From Stereocaulon alpinum (Eukaryota > Ascomycota > Lecanoromycetes > Lecanorales > Stereocaulaceae): a DNA stretch of 64,000 bases. The position numbers and the translations under genes were made by a program. Shown in pieces: positions 45,020-56,192 of the stretch. Location: contig JAEUBA010000026.1 in assembly GCA_018257865.1 (NCBI GenBank), forward strand, positions 186,001-250,000. The letters run 5' to 3'. Position 1 is the first letter of the stretch; each line of letters begins with the position of its first letter. The notes below the pieces were generated by a model. It ran no database searches and was not told the DNA's origin. It saw only the letters and a program-made list of their open reading frames with translations.

Positions 45020-46880
45020 GATACACAGGCGACAATGACGGAACCAGAAACCGAGCATCAAACGGTGTGTAAGATCGGTATGAGAGGTTTTACCTCGGCA
45101 TAGCCTTACAGGGAATGGTCTTCGGGTGGTCTTCAGGTAGCTATCCCTGATCAAAACACGCTGCCTACATGAAGTTCTATTTTGCCGAGCTTCTTCCCGG
45201 ACTCTTGATGTTGCTTGTCCCCCAATCATTTCCCCCGCCGCATGCCTACAGATTTCTACGTACAGCGGCCTATCGTACCTTATCGATCCAGCAAGGAACG
45301 GCTGGCGGGAGTGCGACCGAGGCAATTGCGTGCATGCCCACATGCTTCATGCATACTCCACAAAACAATAGCTTTTTAAACGCCAGAATTGTCCCAATTC
45401 TGAAAGCGGAGATTACTGATACTTGGCAATTGGTAGCATGGACGGGTGAGGCGCTAGGAGAGATTTGCTTTGGCGGAGATCGACGAATTAGTGGCTTGTG
45501 CGAAACAAATTGCATTCTTCGGAATATCATCTTCAGCAGTCATGCACTCAAGGTCTTGCTGCGGCCTCCTGTGAGCATCTGTAATAGTTCAACAATTAGC
45601 AGACGTTGTTGATTGTAGGGTTTGTATCCCCGACACGCGTTATCGCCATCCGTTGCCACTGATGACGAGTACAATCGCGGCGGAACTGAGTCCAGGCTCT
45701 ATTGGATTTTGATTCAACACGCCAACAACCCAAGAATTGCGCCGGCTACAGTTCAACAAAGCGCGCCTCTGCCCGGCCTCTGCGGGGCCACAGCACACCA
45801 TCTTGTCTAACATACGAGAGGCAGGCATAAATTTGGCTCATGCATGACTAGCTGCCGTTCAGATCGTGCAGGGATGGCAGGTATCAGCAGCTTGTCAAAC
45901 GCTTTTGGAGCCACCACTTTAGAACCTGTTACGAATCTAGAATGGACGTCTTGACAGGCTTCTAGCAAGTGTAGTCTTGTTTCGTCCGTAAGCCATCTAA
46001 AGAGATTCATCGTATGACGATAAGGAGCCTTTATATACGTATGTAGAAAGCAGCCCAGAAAATGCACTCCGCAACGGTTCGGAAGCAGTGCGTCGCCAAA
46101 GCACGAGGGTTTTAATACGTAGTGCCGTTATCTGCCAATCAGGACACAGCAAGATCTAAAGATAACGCGAGGGTGGGTCGGGATGAGGAAGAGGAAGAGG
46201 AAGAGAAAGAGGAAGATTGAGATTGTAGTCTGTGTAGGATGGCGAGGGAAGTAGGAAGGCGCTAGGACCAAAGGCGTAAGGCTCGGTAGTTAGGCCTAAC
46301 ACAGACCAGCAACAGCAGGGTCTCCTTTATTTTAGTCGGCATCCTAGTTCTTGCTCTCTCCCCCAAAATTTCCTGCACCGAAAACCCAACTCTGTTTCTT
46401 CCATTCCTCCCCCCATTGAAAGGTCTTTCGTACCTGCCTCTCGTTGATAATAGCACTTCAACTTCACCTTCACCTTCACCTTCATCCCCAGCAGCGCCTT
46501 CTGAGAATCATCCCAGATCTCACGTCGGCAGCTTCTACTTTAATATTAGCCTTTAATCCGCTGGTTTTTCTCTTCCACACGCTCGCTGCATCCCTTCCAA
46601 CCATCCACCAATTCCACCCCATCCTCACCCACTTCATCCACGAATCAGCATCACCAGTCAATCATCTCGCAGCTCTTAATTCAACCACCCAGGTACGTCT
46701 TACTCTCTACAGAAGCTACCTGGCACCTTGTGCGACACCCGCCCTCTCCGCTCCTGGCTACCTGCATTGCTACTCGCCTCCCATTTCAATTCACGCCACC
46801 AGCAGTTCATCGCGTCAATTCTATTCATTTACTGACTTCGCATCCCTTAAGTTTATCAGATCCAACGTATATTACACGCA
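45020..46880. other. long divergent intergenic region (MAG1 / ECM33)
   Basis: 1.86 kb without a convincing gene. Holds a polypurine tract of GAGGAA-type units (46185-46215) and a pyrimidine-rich leader with repeated ACCTTC units (about 46455-46490) upstream of ECM33, typical of strongly expressed fungal genes. The 5' leader of ECM33 probably covers much of 46450-46880. Confidence 0.5.
46185..46215 (+). repeat. polypurine GAGGAA-type microsatellite
   Basis: Imperfect repeats of GAGGAA/GAGAAA about 670 bp upstream of ECM33. A simple repeat; possible nucleosome-free or H-DNA-prone segment. Confidence 0.7.
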
Positions 46881-48230
46881 ATGGCCATCATATCGTACCT
46901 ACTACCGGTAGTCGCCCTTGCGAGCACTGCTTTGGGTAAGTCGAACCCTTGGTTTCCTAACTTTGCCTTGTTTCACGTCAAGCATGATAAAACACATACT
47001 GACTACATGGCTACAGCCCAATGCAGCAACTCAGCAACCTTGACAATCGCATCAGCAGCTGATGCCTCTCCTGTGGCCTCTTGTACGACATACAGTGGCT
47101 CCATTGCCATCCCTACAGATCTTAGCGATCCAGTGGGTCAAAATGGTTATAACAGCCTAATTGTTGGAGGCGTGAGGAAGATCACAGGCAACTTGACCGT
47201 TTCCAATGCCGTGAAGCTCTCTAGCCTGGAATTTTCCGACCTCCAGTCCATCGGCGGCCTTGAGCTTGATGGCCTTACAGTTCTATCGACATTGTCAATG
47301 CCACAACTCACAACTGTCACTGGCCTAAACTTCACCGCTCTCGCTGCGTTGCAGCAACTGTCCTTTGGAGGCACTGGCATCACCCAAGCAGATAGCATCC
47401 TTATCACCAACACTGGGTTGAGCTCGCTGATGGGTTTGAACAATTTGCAAAAGGTTACAACCTTCAATATCAACAACAATCCCTCGCTGCAAAACATCAG
47501 CTTGCAAGTGACCAGCATCTCGGGCGCCTTGAATATTGAGGCCAACGACGGCTTCGTGTCGGGACTGCAGACTTCATTTCCTCTGCTTGAGACGGCGAAG
47601 AACATGACATTCCGTAATTGCAGCTCGGTCTTACTGCCATCACTAGCGAACGTCTCTCAGGACTTGGGTTTCTACGGCAATACTATGGAATCTTTTGCTG
47701 CACCCAACCTCACTACCACTGGTGGTCTCATCTTCGTCGACAATGTCGACTTAACCAATATATCCCTTCCATCGCTTACGTCAGTGAACGCCAGCTATCA
47801 AATCGCCAATAACACCTTATTAAAGCAGATCAACGGGTTCCAGAAGCTTTCAGTTGTCGGAGGTGCTTTGGATTTCAATGGCAACTTCACTGAGTGAGTA
47901 CAATATCATTTCTTTTGCTACATACAAGACCACAACAACTGACCGTGAAATAGCGTTGAGCTACCTGCCCTGACGCAGGTGAGAGGCGCCTTCAACATGC
48001 AGAGCTCAGGAACACTCAACTGCACCGCTTTTGACCAAGACAACAGTAACAAAGTGGTTAAGGGCAACTACGTCTGCAGAGGAAGCTTGTCCAAGCCCGG
48101 AGGTGCAAACACAAAGCCATCAAGCAGTCCAACATCCTCCAGCAGCGCCGCTCAACCCTTGAACGTCAACATCCCAACAGTGATGGGTGGGACCTCTATT
48201 TTGGCAGGTCTTCTGCAGTTCATCCTGTAA
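46881..48230 (+). CDS. ECM33: GPI-anchored cell-wall organisation protein Ecm33
   Basis: Cell-surface glycoprotein needed for wall integrity. Exons 46881-46935, 47017-47893 and 47954-48230 give 402 residues. A signal peptide (MAIISYLLPVVALASTALA) is completed across intron 1. Then receptor-L-like repeats: GGVRKITGNLTVSN, GGLELDGLTVLSTLSMPQL, FNINNNPSLQNIS, GFYGNTM-type strands, many N-x-S/T sites, and two C-terminal Cys. A Ser/Thr-rich stretch (KPSSSPTSSSSAAQP) leads to a hydrophobic tail (GGTSILAGLLQFIL) for GPI attachment. The first intron (81 nt) is in frame and stop-free; retention would disrupt signal cleavage. The second is 60 nt. Confidence 0.94.
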
Positions 48231-49335
48231 ATGATTCTTATCCGGCTTTAAGGGTATCTCTTGAGTCTCCTACCTGCATGAAAGGTCATTGGGTGTTGAG
48301 CGAAGGTTCTATCATTGTGACCACTGTGCGAGCAATGCAGTGTTTTAACCCAGATACATATGTGTTGGAGCTGTGAGATGGGCGGCAGAGAACTTGGAGA
48401 ATAGATTGCCTAGCTTTAGCATGGTCTCTTGAAGTATGACATAACGGTGGACTTCTTGCAGAGCTTGGTCTTCCTGGCTGCTCCGATTACTCCAAGGCGC
48501 TCCAAAAGCGATATAAGCCTCATAGGTGCACGTGTTCTTCTCTTCGGTGTTATCGGGTTCATGTCCATATTGGCTCTTGTTGTACCTTACCTACAAAGCT
48601 CTTCGTTATTCTGCTAGGGATAGACGAAAGCATAATTCAGATTCTCCATGATACTCCTTGGACCCCGACGTTATCCTTTTTGTTCCAGGACTACCTCGTT
48701 CCCAGGTCAAAAAAGCGCCAGCACTGCGGGTCTTACTAGAACTATGCGTATCCCAAGGCTTTCTTTGCTGCTGATCAGCGTAGACTTCAGCAAGTGTTCG
48801 ATTACCACTTTGTGATCGACAATAATCATGGGCCGAAAGCCAACCTGCACCACCCGCTGTCTTCGCATCGCGCTAACCGACCACTGGGATCATTAACCTG
48901 GTTCTCGCTCGATCAAGAGGAAGATGTGACTACACGATATCCAAATCTTAACCCGAAGCCGTGCAGCAAGGGCTGCTTTGTGGGGAAGAAAGTCTCTTAT
49001 ACTCTCGCAGTGGTCTATCACATTCTCCAGCCACAACGACCACATTGCGATCTGTCTACACGTATTAATATCAGTGATGCGTACTTTGCTTTGTGAGCAT
49101 GTTACTGAAGCCCCAAGCCTGATATTTAGCTACTTTCTACTGCCATTTGAACAAAGCTTGCTCTGTTTCATTCCAGAATCGATCAACATCCGATGATCAG
49201 TGCCCTTTGCCTCTCCAGCGTTTTCTTACCCACAGCTAGCGGTCAACAATTACTTGAGATGGATGGATCAAAGCCAACGAAGTAAGCTCTGCGTTACTGG
49301 GAGATAGGCTTATCCGAGTACCATGCTGACTCGCA
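48231..49335. other. intergenic DNA
   Basis: 1.1 kb between ECM33 and the next plus-strand gene; small open frames only, nothing recognised. Confidence 0.45.
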
Positions 49336-50481
49336 ATGTCAAGCTTTCTGGAGTCTCCATCATCCAGGGGCCTACTACCCCAAGGCTATGCCAGTCAGCC
49401 AGAGCTAGCAAGAAGACTCCTGAATTTCCAACCGAGTCCGAACAGCGGTAATCCACCCTCCACAAGTCATGGAGGCTCTTTTCCTTGGGACCGTGACTTA
49501 GATACCAAGCGACGCTACTCGTACTCCCAGTCGAGGTCGCCGAGTAGGCAATCGTGGTCATTCTTTTCCGCCCCAAAGGTTGACCCTTGGTCGCGAAGAG
49601 GTTCTGAATATCAGCACAGTCCACATACATGCCACAACAGTGTCGGAGGCTACCTTCCGGCCTCTACATGTCCACGAGAGCCTAATGAAAAGAAGCTGTG
49701 TCATGATTGTGAAACTCAGCTAAGCCCAGTATCCCAAAGCCACGCTCATCGATTGAATCTCGAAGTTCGGTCCCTATCTCAGAGGTCCAATGCGAAGAGT
49801 TCGGTGGCGAAAGACATCCAGCTCCCATGGCCGCACGAGCATCAGACCCAACCTGGGTTTGGACTTCCCCATCACGAGACGAACTTGTCCAGAAAACGAC
49901 GCCAGACTGTCTCGCAACTTAGTGTGCATCCCATGGACGACACGTCTCTGTCCCCCGGATACTTCCAGACCACTGAAAGCACCCGCACCCCATGGGCAGG
50001 CGGAGATAAAGACCAGAAGAACTCCACACCGGCAATGGTGGCACACAAAGACGCCGAGAAAAATCGCCGCCTTGAACAAGATGCGAAAAAAAAGGTCATT
50101 GAGCGACTACTTCCTGAGAGTTCATTGGACAAGGAGAACAACAGATGGGGTAATACCAAGGCCGGGATACTAGAGGGTGCTATCTTGGTCCTCGACGGTC
50201 TCTCTATGGAGGCCAAGATCGAGGCAGTGAAGAAGACACTCACGAAGAAGGATCGGGGATTGTCGACTCACGAATGTGTTGAGTCAAGGGCTCGACGTCG
50301 ATGCCGAGGCGAATGTGGTCTCGTTCAGCTACCCTCGATGCATACCCCACCGTCTAGTAACCATTCATCCCCAGGCGGGAAGCGAGAGGCTCCACGTCCG
50401 ACTGCGGATATGGAACCAAGATCAACCAATACTTTAGATCATCTCTGGGTAGCACCTCTTGCGCCAGTACACTACCAGTAG
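49336..50481 (+). CDS. predicted bHLH-domain protein
   Basis: Single frame of 381 residues, mostly disordered. Around residue 235 the sequence HKDAEKNRRLEQDAKKKVI fits the basic region pattern HxxxExxRR of basic helix-loop-helix factors; a short loop (about ten to fifteen residues around SSLDKENNRWG) is followed by TKAGILEGAILVLDGL, a good second helix. That makes a nuclear DNA-binding regulator likely, probably recognising an E-box, but no orthologue is named. A Cys pair (KKLCHDCET, about 120) is of unknown meaning. Confidence 0.6.
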   Translation: MSSFLESPSSRGLLPQGYASQPELARRLLNFQPSPNSGNPPSTSHGGSFPWDRDLDTKRRYSYSQSRSPSRQSWSFFSAPKVDPWSRRGSEYQHSPHTCHNSVGGYLPASTCPREPNEKKLCHDCETQLSPVSQSHAHRLNLEVRSLSQRSNAKSSVAKDIQLPWPHEHQTQPGFGLPHHETNLSRKRRQTVSQLSVHPMDDTSLSPGYFQTTESTRTPWAGGDKDQKNSTPAMVAHKDAEKNRRLEQDAKKKVIERLLPESSLDKENNRWGNTKAGILEGAILVLDGLSMEAKIEAVKKTLTKKDRGLSTHECVESRARRRCRGECGLVQLPSMHTPPSSNHSSPGGKREAPRPTADMEPRSTNTLDHLWVAPLAPVHYQ

Positions 50482-51554
50482 AGGAAGGTTTTGGTCTGCT
50501 GGGGCGCAATCTCATGAGCACAAGGTCCTTGGAAGAGGGAATCGTAACGAAATAATGCTCTTATAGAATGGTATATCAAGCATTTCAGCGATACGTCACG
50601 ATATAGCACGAGACAGAGAAGTCGCAGGTGTAGTCAGTCTAGGAAAGAAAAACGTGTTCCAAGAAAGCATGCTCATAAGAGGAAGCAACAATTCGAATTC
50701 CGGTGCATTCGCCTCTGATGGAATGTGGTTGTCTCAGTCGTTTTAACAGTATAGATGTGAGCGTGAGGAAGAACCACCTGATTACCTCACGTAGATCCCT
50801 GCTTATGTGGCCAGCCACTTAGATTTACAGATGCTCCAGCGATCTCAAGGCTTCTTGTAGATAAGCTTTGGACTTCTCCGGGGAAGATCGTGAATCCTAG
50901 TATGCATTTCGTTGGATTCAGGCAGTCTCGCAGTCAAGCCTTTGTGATAGAGATTCGAGGATAGGTAGGATTGAGCGAAGGAGTTAGGGCAGGAGCAGGA
51001 CGAAAGCAGATCATTCTAGGTAGTAACAGTTTTCTCCTGGTTCGATTAGTAGGGACATACAATGACACGTTGCATACTCCTGCTTACAAGAAGGTTGAAT
51101 AGACATGTTAGCATTGACGATTGACTTGCATGAAGCTGCAAGAAATGTACCTGCCGGTAAGAGTGCTAAGGTACCTCAAGGCTTAAGGTAAGGTAAGAGG
51201 GTAAGGAGGTAAGCTCGGTAAGGTAGCTCAGAATGATAGGGAGACGACGCTCGGCTAGATAAAATGCTTGATTCTGCCAAGAAACGCTTGGGCTGGTTCG
51301 GTCGACCAGGGGGGTCGATCAATCTACGAGCACCCTACGGAATACGGATGAACCTAATATTCCATTTTCTTCAACGTCGCCAACTGTTTCCCCATTGCCT
51401 CCCCTCCCAACTCCCATATGATTCCGCACTGAAAGAGCCGTAGGGAAGGACCTCCAAGCAGCAGGTTCCATCGTCCTGCCTGCAACAGAAGCATTTAGGT
51501 GGCCACGGATAGCTCCAGGCGAGGCGTCCGCCCCAGGACGCTCCCCTCAACACC
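50482..51554. other. intergenic DNA upstream of MNN9
   Basis: 1.07 kb. Contains a cluster of GGTAAG-like units (51187-51226) and the motif GCTAAGGTACCT at 51165-51176, which recurs as a hairpin at 55768-55791. No gene seen. Confidence 0.45.
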
Positions 51555-53066
51555 ATGCTGCTCCCTAAGGGAGGAGTCAACTGGAAATCGACCAAGGCTC
51601 GATTGCCACCCTACAGAGCTGTAATACATTACTTCACTCGATCACGAACGCTTGCATTCATCGCCTTGGCCGTTGTTGTCCTGATACTATGGGGCGGCAT
51701 AAGTACATCGTCGCGGGAGATGCAAAGGTAAACACGACTCTCAATGGGGCAGATTTTTAGTGCATATGCTGATTGCATTCCTGCCATCTCAGATTCTACT
51801 GTTGGGGTCCTGCGAAAGCGCCCATGGAAATGTCGACGAACGAGCAAGCGCAATGGCATGCACACCTACAAACACCAGTCCTTTTCAACCATCATGCCCC
51901 CATCGAAGTCGAGTCGCCCGCAATACAGAGCGTAGATCTCAATGGGATTATGTCTACACCACGAGCCGCCCTCAACCAAGAACGGGTGCTTATCTTAACG
52001 CCCCTAAGAGATGCCGCCCCTTTCCTCAACAAATACTTTGACCTACTATCCGAGCTGACATACCCCCATGAACTGATCGACTTGGCATTTCTTGTGGGCG
52101 ACTCTACAGATGATACACTAGCTGTTCTATCATCGGAACTAGACAGGGTGCAGAAGAGGTCCGATGGAACACCCTTCCGCAGCGCTTTGATTGTAGAGAA
52201 AGACTTTGGTCAAATCGTTGGACAGAGTATTGAGGAGAGACATGGATTCAATGCCCAGGGACCAAGGCGAAAATCGATTGCAAGGGCTCGGAATTACCTC
52301 CTGTATACAGCGTTGAAGCCTGAGCACTCATGGGTTTACTGGAGAGATGTCGACATCCAAGACAGCCCAGGCAAGATACTAGAGGACTTTATGGCGCACA
52401 ATAAGGATATCTTAGTCCCTAGTACGTATTCAGAGGATCCTGAGCTTCGGCTATTGATGCTAATGGCGCAGACATTTGGTTTCATAGGTATGAGGGTGGA
52501 CGGGATATTGAGGGCAAGTGTAAGTGGCAGCTATACTTCCGATTCTCCCTGGCAGCAAGCTAAAACATGCGCAGTCGACTACAATTCCTGGATCGAGTCT
52601 GACATTGGCCGAAAGCTCGCGGACTCACTGCCTAAGGACGTGATTCTAGCCGAAGGTAAGCTTTCTAATTGCTATTGCTGCGCGGACTCAAGGCTGATGG
52701 TTACGATAGGTTACAAAGAATACGACACCAAGAGGAAATATCTCGTGACCCTTGGAGATTGGCGCAATAACAAAGACGAGGAGGTCGAATTAGACGGTAT
52801 AGGTGGCGTGAATATTCTGGTAAAGGCGGACGTCCACAGATCTGGTTAGTAGGAGATCACTAGAAAATCATCGGACGAATTACTAACCGTTGGTTCAAGG
52901 TATCAATTTCCCATGCTACGCGTTTGAGAATCAGGCCGAAACAGAAGGTTTTGCTAAGATGGCAAAACGAGCTGGCTATCAAGTTGTGGGATTACCCAAC
53001 TATGTGGTTTGGCACATCGATACTGAAGAGAAACGGGGGAATCTGGGCTCGCGGCCGGCATATTAA
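51555..53066 (+). CDS. MNN9: mannan polymerase subunit Mnn9 (GT62)
   Basis: Golgi alpha-1,6-mannosyltransferase that extends the mannan backbone. Exons 51555-51727, 51793-52655, 52710-52844 and 52900-53066 give 445 residues. Type II membrane topology: a short basic N terminus, a membrane anchor (LAFIALAVVVLILWGG, about 35-50), then RVLILTPLRDAAPFL, LIDLAFLVGDSTDDT, SIARARNYLLYTAL, the DxD motif in YWRDVDIQDSP, DILVPSTY, and after intron 3 INFPCYAFENQAETEGFAKM and GLPNYVVWHID. Introns 65, 54 and 55 nt; intron 2 is in frame and stop-free. Starts at the ATG giving the anchor. Confidence 0.93.
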
Positions 53067-53086
53067 GCACCAACAATACACACGCT

Positions 53087-53308
53087 TTATTCTTCGATAG
53101 ACTCTGTTTTCTTACGCCAGTTGAGTTTGCCTGAACCAGCTCTCGGCAGTCGAATGGCTACACATCGCCAATGATACACAAGAGAAGTAAGCGCTCCGTG
53201 GACGACGGTGGTAAAGCCGAGTCGAAATGTGGTGCCTTCAGGGGGGCGTAATGATGTGGATACATGTTTCTTCGAGATCATTTCTGGGTGTTCTGGGGCT
53301 CCTTCCAT
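53087..53308 (-). CDS. possible small protein
   Basis: 73 codons with an ATG, ending 20 bp from the MNN9 stop in convergent orientation. The C-terminal part (FRLGFTTVVHGALTSLVYHW, then basic) looks like one membrane segment plus a basic tail. An upstream ATG-led stretch at 53475 (MQLFKSLSRPASSKARR) resembles a mitochondrial presequence and could be an earlier exon, but no clean splice pair joins them. No family recognised. Confidence 0.3.
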   Translation of the reverse strand: MEGAPEHPEMISKKHVSTSLRPPEGTTFRLGFTTVVHGALTSLVYHWRCVAIRLPRAGSGKLNWRKKTESIEE

Positions 53309-53712
53309 TCCTTCCGATCTTGTACAGAATAGCTTTGTTCTTCTTGTTTTCTTCTGGTTCTACAGAGGCGGCATATGCTAAAGCTGTCAAAGACGGCGTT
53401 CTTGGGTGTACATAGTCCAGCGCATCTCCGGGCTTTCGAAGACGCTGGCCTGGAAAGGGATTTGAAAAGTTGCATACAGCATCACCATTAGTCCGTAACA
53501 CTTCGGTGAGCAAAGTGATACTACGAAAGCTTCAATTGATATCCTTTGCTTTGGTGTATGACATTCAAGATAGAATGCATGGGAGGATCCACGGAGATTT
53601 CAACGGGTATTTAAGGCCGAGGAGAAGCTCGAGGTTTCAGTACCTAGCAGCTATGGTAGGATACGTCAATGCAAGCAAATGAGTGTGGCCGAATGTGGCC
53701 GTTGCAGCACCA
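53309..53712. other. intergenic DNA
   Basis: 404 bp; apart from the possible upstream exon at 53475 noted for the preceding small ORF, nothing recognised. Confidence 0.35.
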
Positions 53713-55581
53713 CTATTCGTAGATACCTTCCTCGAACTTCTCGGTATCAAAGAATCTTGCGGTGATAGTATTACCACTGAAAATCCTTCCTTCAAGTGCG
53801 TTCACAGCCTACAAAGGATCAGCGCTTCGTTCAAGGTAGCAATGAAAATGTTAAATACCCTCAGTGCAGACAATTGACTGGTGAACTTGACGAAAACCGG
53901 GGCTCTAGAACGGTTGCTGCGGTCTATGAATACTCGTTCGACACGGCCATACTGTAGCAGCTTAGCATTTGAGGTGTGCAGCAACAAGGCCCAAGTGCTA
54001 ACCTTCTCTCCACACTCCTCGCCTATTTCTTGCATCAAGCCTCCATCACCTGCGCCCTCCATTTCGGCGTCAAGGTCCATACCATCTACCATTCCATGCA
54101 GAATCACGACCTCACTCATGGGACCGAATTTGCCCTCTTCGGTTTCAGCAACAGTACCCCCCCTCTTTTTACCCCCAATGATCTTGCCCCTACCGCCCGG
54201 TCCTACAAACCCGCCGCCTTCAGAATCTGGCTTCTTCTTCTGCTTTTCAACCTGCACGCGCAACGGGTTCACGATGCCAGATTCACTGGCACCCAGCCCA
54301 GAACCTTTACTCCAGCCATACTTCGACATTAGGCGTTCTGCGAACCCTTTTTGGCCTGGCCGAAGAGATCGTGGAGCAGCATCAGATGCTGCTTCCTCTT
54401 CTGCCTGCTCTGCTTGGAGGGCAACCTCCAGCTCTGCCTCCGAGACCGGTATTTCAGATGGGGCCGCGGGAAGGTTATATCGAACGGGCGCTCTTGATAC
54501 GCTAGTCGCTGCACTTGCTTTTGCTGTTGGTGGAGGTGGTGGCTGCGCTGGGTTGAACTCATCTCGAGGTTGAGGAGGGGATGGTGGAGGTGGTGGGATT
54601 TGTTGGCCAGCTCGATGAGGATCGGGTGCCTGGCCCGAAACAGCTACTTGAGAAAGACGTATGCGGCGTGCATAGGCATCTTCGCCGGTGGGGTTATCTG
54701 GCAAACCAACAGGCTGGAGACTTTGCAGCGGCTTATCGGTATCCTCGAAGATCGGAGGCGCAAATGACAGGCCCGGTGGGGCGAAATGCTCTATGCTCAG
54801 CTTAGCTCCGGGCCACATACTGTAAAGAGAACATACTATTTAATTGAGGCCTGCAGTAATCGCTCGAGCTATCTGAGTCGATGTCTTGTCTCTTTGCCAG
54901 GCGATGTGCATAGAGCTTGTTCTTCCATTCTCTTATTTCCATGATTTTTTCGTCACTATGCTTGTAGTCTTCATAGTTGTTTGGCCGTGAGGGATCATAG
55001 ATATCGTCCCAATTTTGAGGGACATGGGACTCTTCCTTGTTCTTCTTTCGCTTCTTACGACCACCTCGCTGTCGTTTCTCGCCTCCATAGAACCCATTGA
55101 CATCATTGTCTTCGCCTTCCGCAGTCCAATCTGCGAGCGTAGTCTTGACCTGTGGGCGGACAGTGCTATCTATCAGATCGGCAGTTGTCGGCTCTGACAT
55201 GGTTGTTGAAGGAGCTGCTGCTGGAGCTCGCTGCAGCGACGGTCTTGGCTTTGACTTCTGAGCAGACAATTGTGGTCGCTTGGTTGGTTGAAATCGGAGA
55301 GCGGCTGTTCAGCGCAAGAAATCGCAGGAAACCGTGAGCCAACCAAGTCCGCAAATACAATGACCTCATATAGAGGTAGGCTGATAGCTACCGGCACTTA
55401 TCTGTTGCTTTTCTGCAGCCGCTCGATCCTGCTGAGTTTCATCCCCAGCGAGTTGCTTGAAGACCACCGGGGCTCGTGATATTGTGCCAGGTGCAGCATC
55501 TTTGTTAGACGAGGAACTCAGGAGGTTGGCGTAGAGGGACAGACCAGGTAGGGAAGGCTTGGCCGTGGTATCGGGTGCCAT
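53713..55581 (-). CDS. splicing factor SPF45/RBM17-like (G-patch and UHM)
   Basis: Nuclear splicing factor acting in 3' splice-site choice. Exons 55581-55392, 55304-54837, 54790-53859 and 53808-53713 give 561 residues. After a conserved N terminus (PSLPGLSLYANLL) and NWDDIYDPSRPNNYEDYK comes a proline-rich region (PPPPPSPPQP), the G-patch (FAERLMSKYGWSKGSGLGA, about 345-365) and a C-terminal U2AF-homology RRM: VVILHGMVD, ERVFIDRS, VFVKFTSQLSALRAVNALEGR joined by intron 3, and the UHM-type ARFFD end. Introns are 87, 46 and 50 nt. The second intron boundary (N-K-HFAPP) is the least certain; the cassette could be one residue different. Confidence 0.9.
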
Positions 55582-56192
55582 TATGGTAGACGACAAAGTG
55601 ACAACATGAATGTGGCAGGAAAGATAAACGAGTACTGAAGCAGTCGCTCATGTTATTGAGTACGAGGGGAGCATTGAACGTCCAAGTCGTAGCTTACTAG
55701 CTTACCTTAGCCATGTCAGCGGTAAATCTCTGGCGATTAGTTCCAAGTCTCCTAGCGCCCGTTGAAAGCTAAGGTACCTCGGTACCTTAGCACACGGGTG
55801 ACAAAAGTATCCCATTCGCCAAGATCCTCCTCAGCAACTGATAACTTCTTAACCACGAGCTTTCTGAAGAAACTACTGGTGGAAGTGCTGCAAAGCGTGA
55901 CGGACTCTACAATTCTTGTACTATGTTCGAGTCTTCAAAGTCAGTAATCGTGGTATTAATGCGGTGCGCAGAAAGTCTGTGCTGGTGGGAATGAACGGAT
56001 TCTGTTGTCACTCGCGTGCTTATCACGCTTACGTTTCTTACGCTACATCTCGGCGCTCTACGTCACCTGCAAAGGAACCTCTCAAGAGCCATTTATTCCA
56101 GACCGCGCATACACTCTCGGTGCAATTGATCAACTCTTGTACTGTAGCCCGTATAACATCTTGCTGTGCTTCACTTGTGCGTAGCTGCTACA
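55582..56192. other. divergent promoter region (SPF45 / PCS60)
   Basis: 611 bp. Contains a perfect inverted repeat (55768-55791). No gene seen. Confidence 0.5.
55768..55791. repeat. perfect 11-bp inverted repeat, 2-bp spacer
   Basis: GCTAAGGTACC (55768-55778), TC, GGTACCTTAGC (55781-55791). One arm plus the following T also occurs at 51165-51176 upstream of MNN9. Could be a dimeric binding site or a remnant of a small repeat. Confidence 0.8.

Noticed and set aside
45020..45343. Upstream extension of the glycosylase frame
   Set aside because: Low coding character and no conserved features; the basic N terminus beginning at 45019 fits the family.
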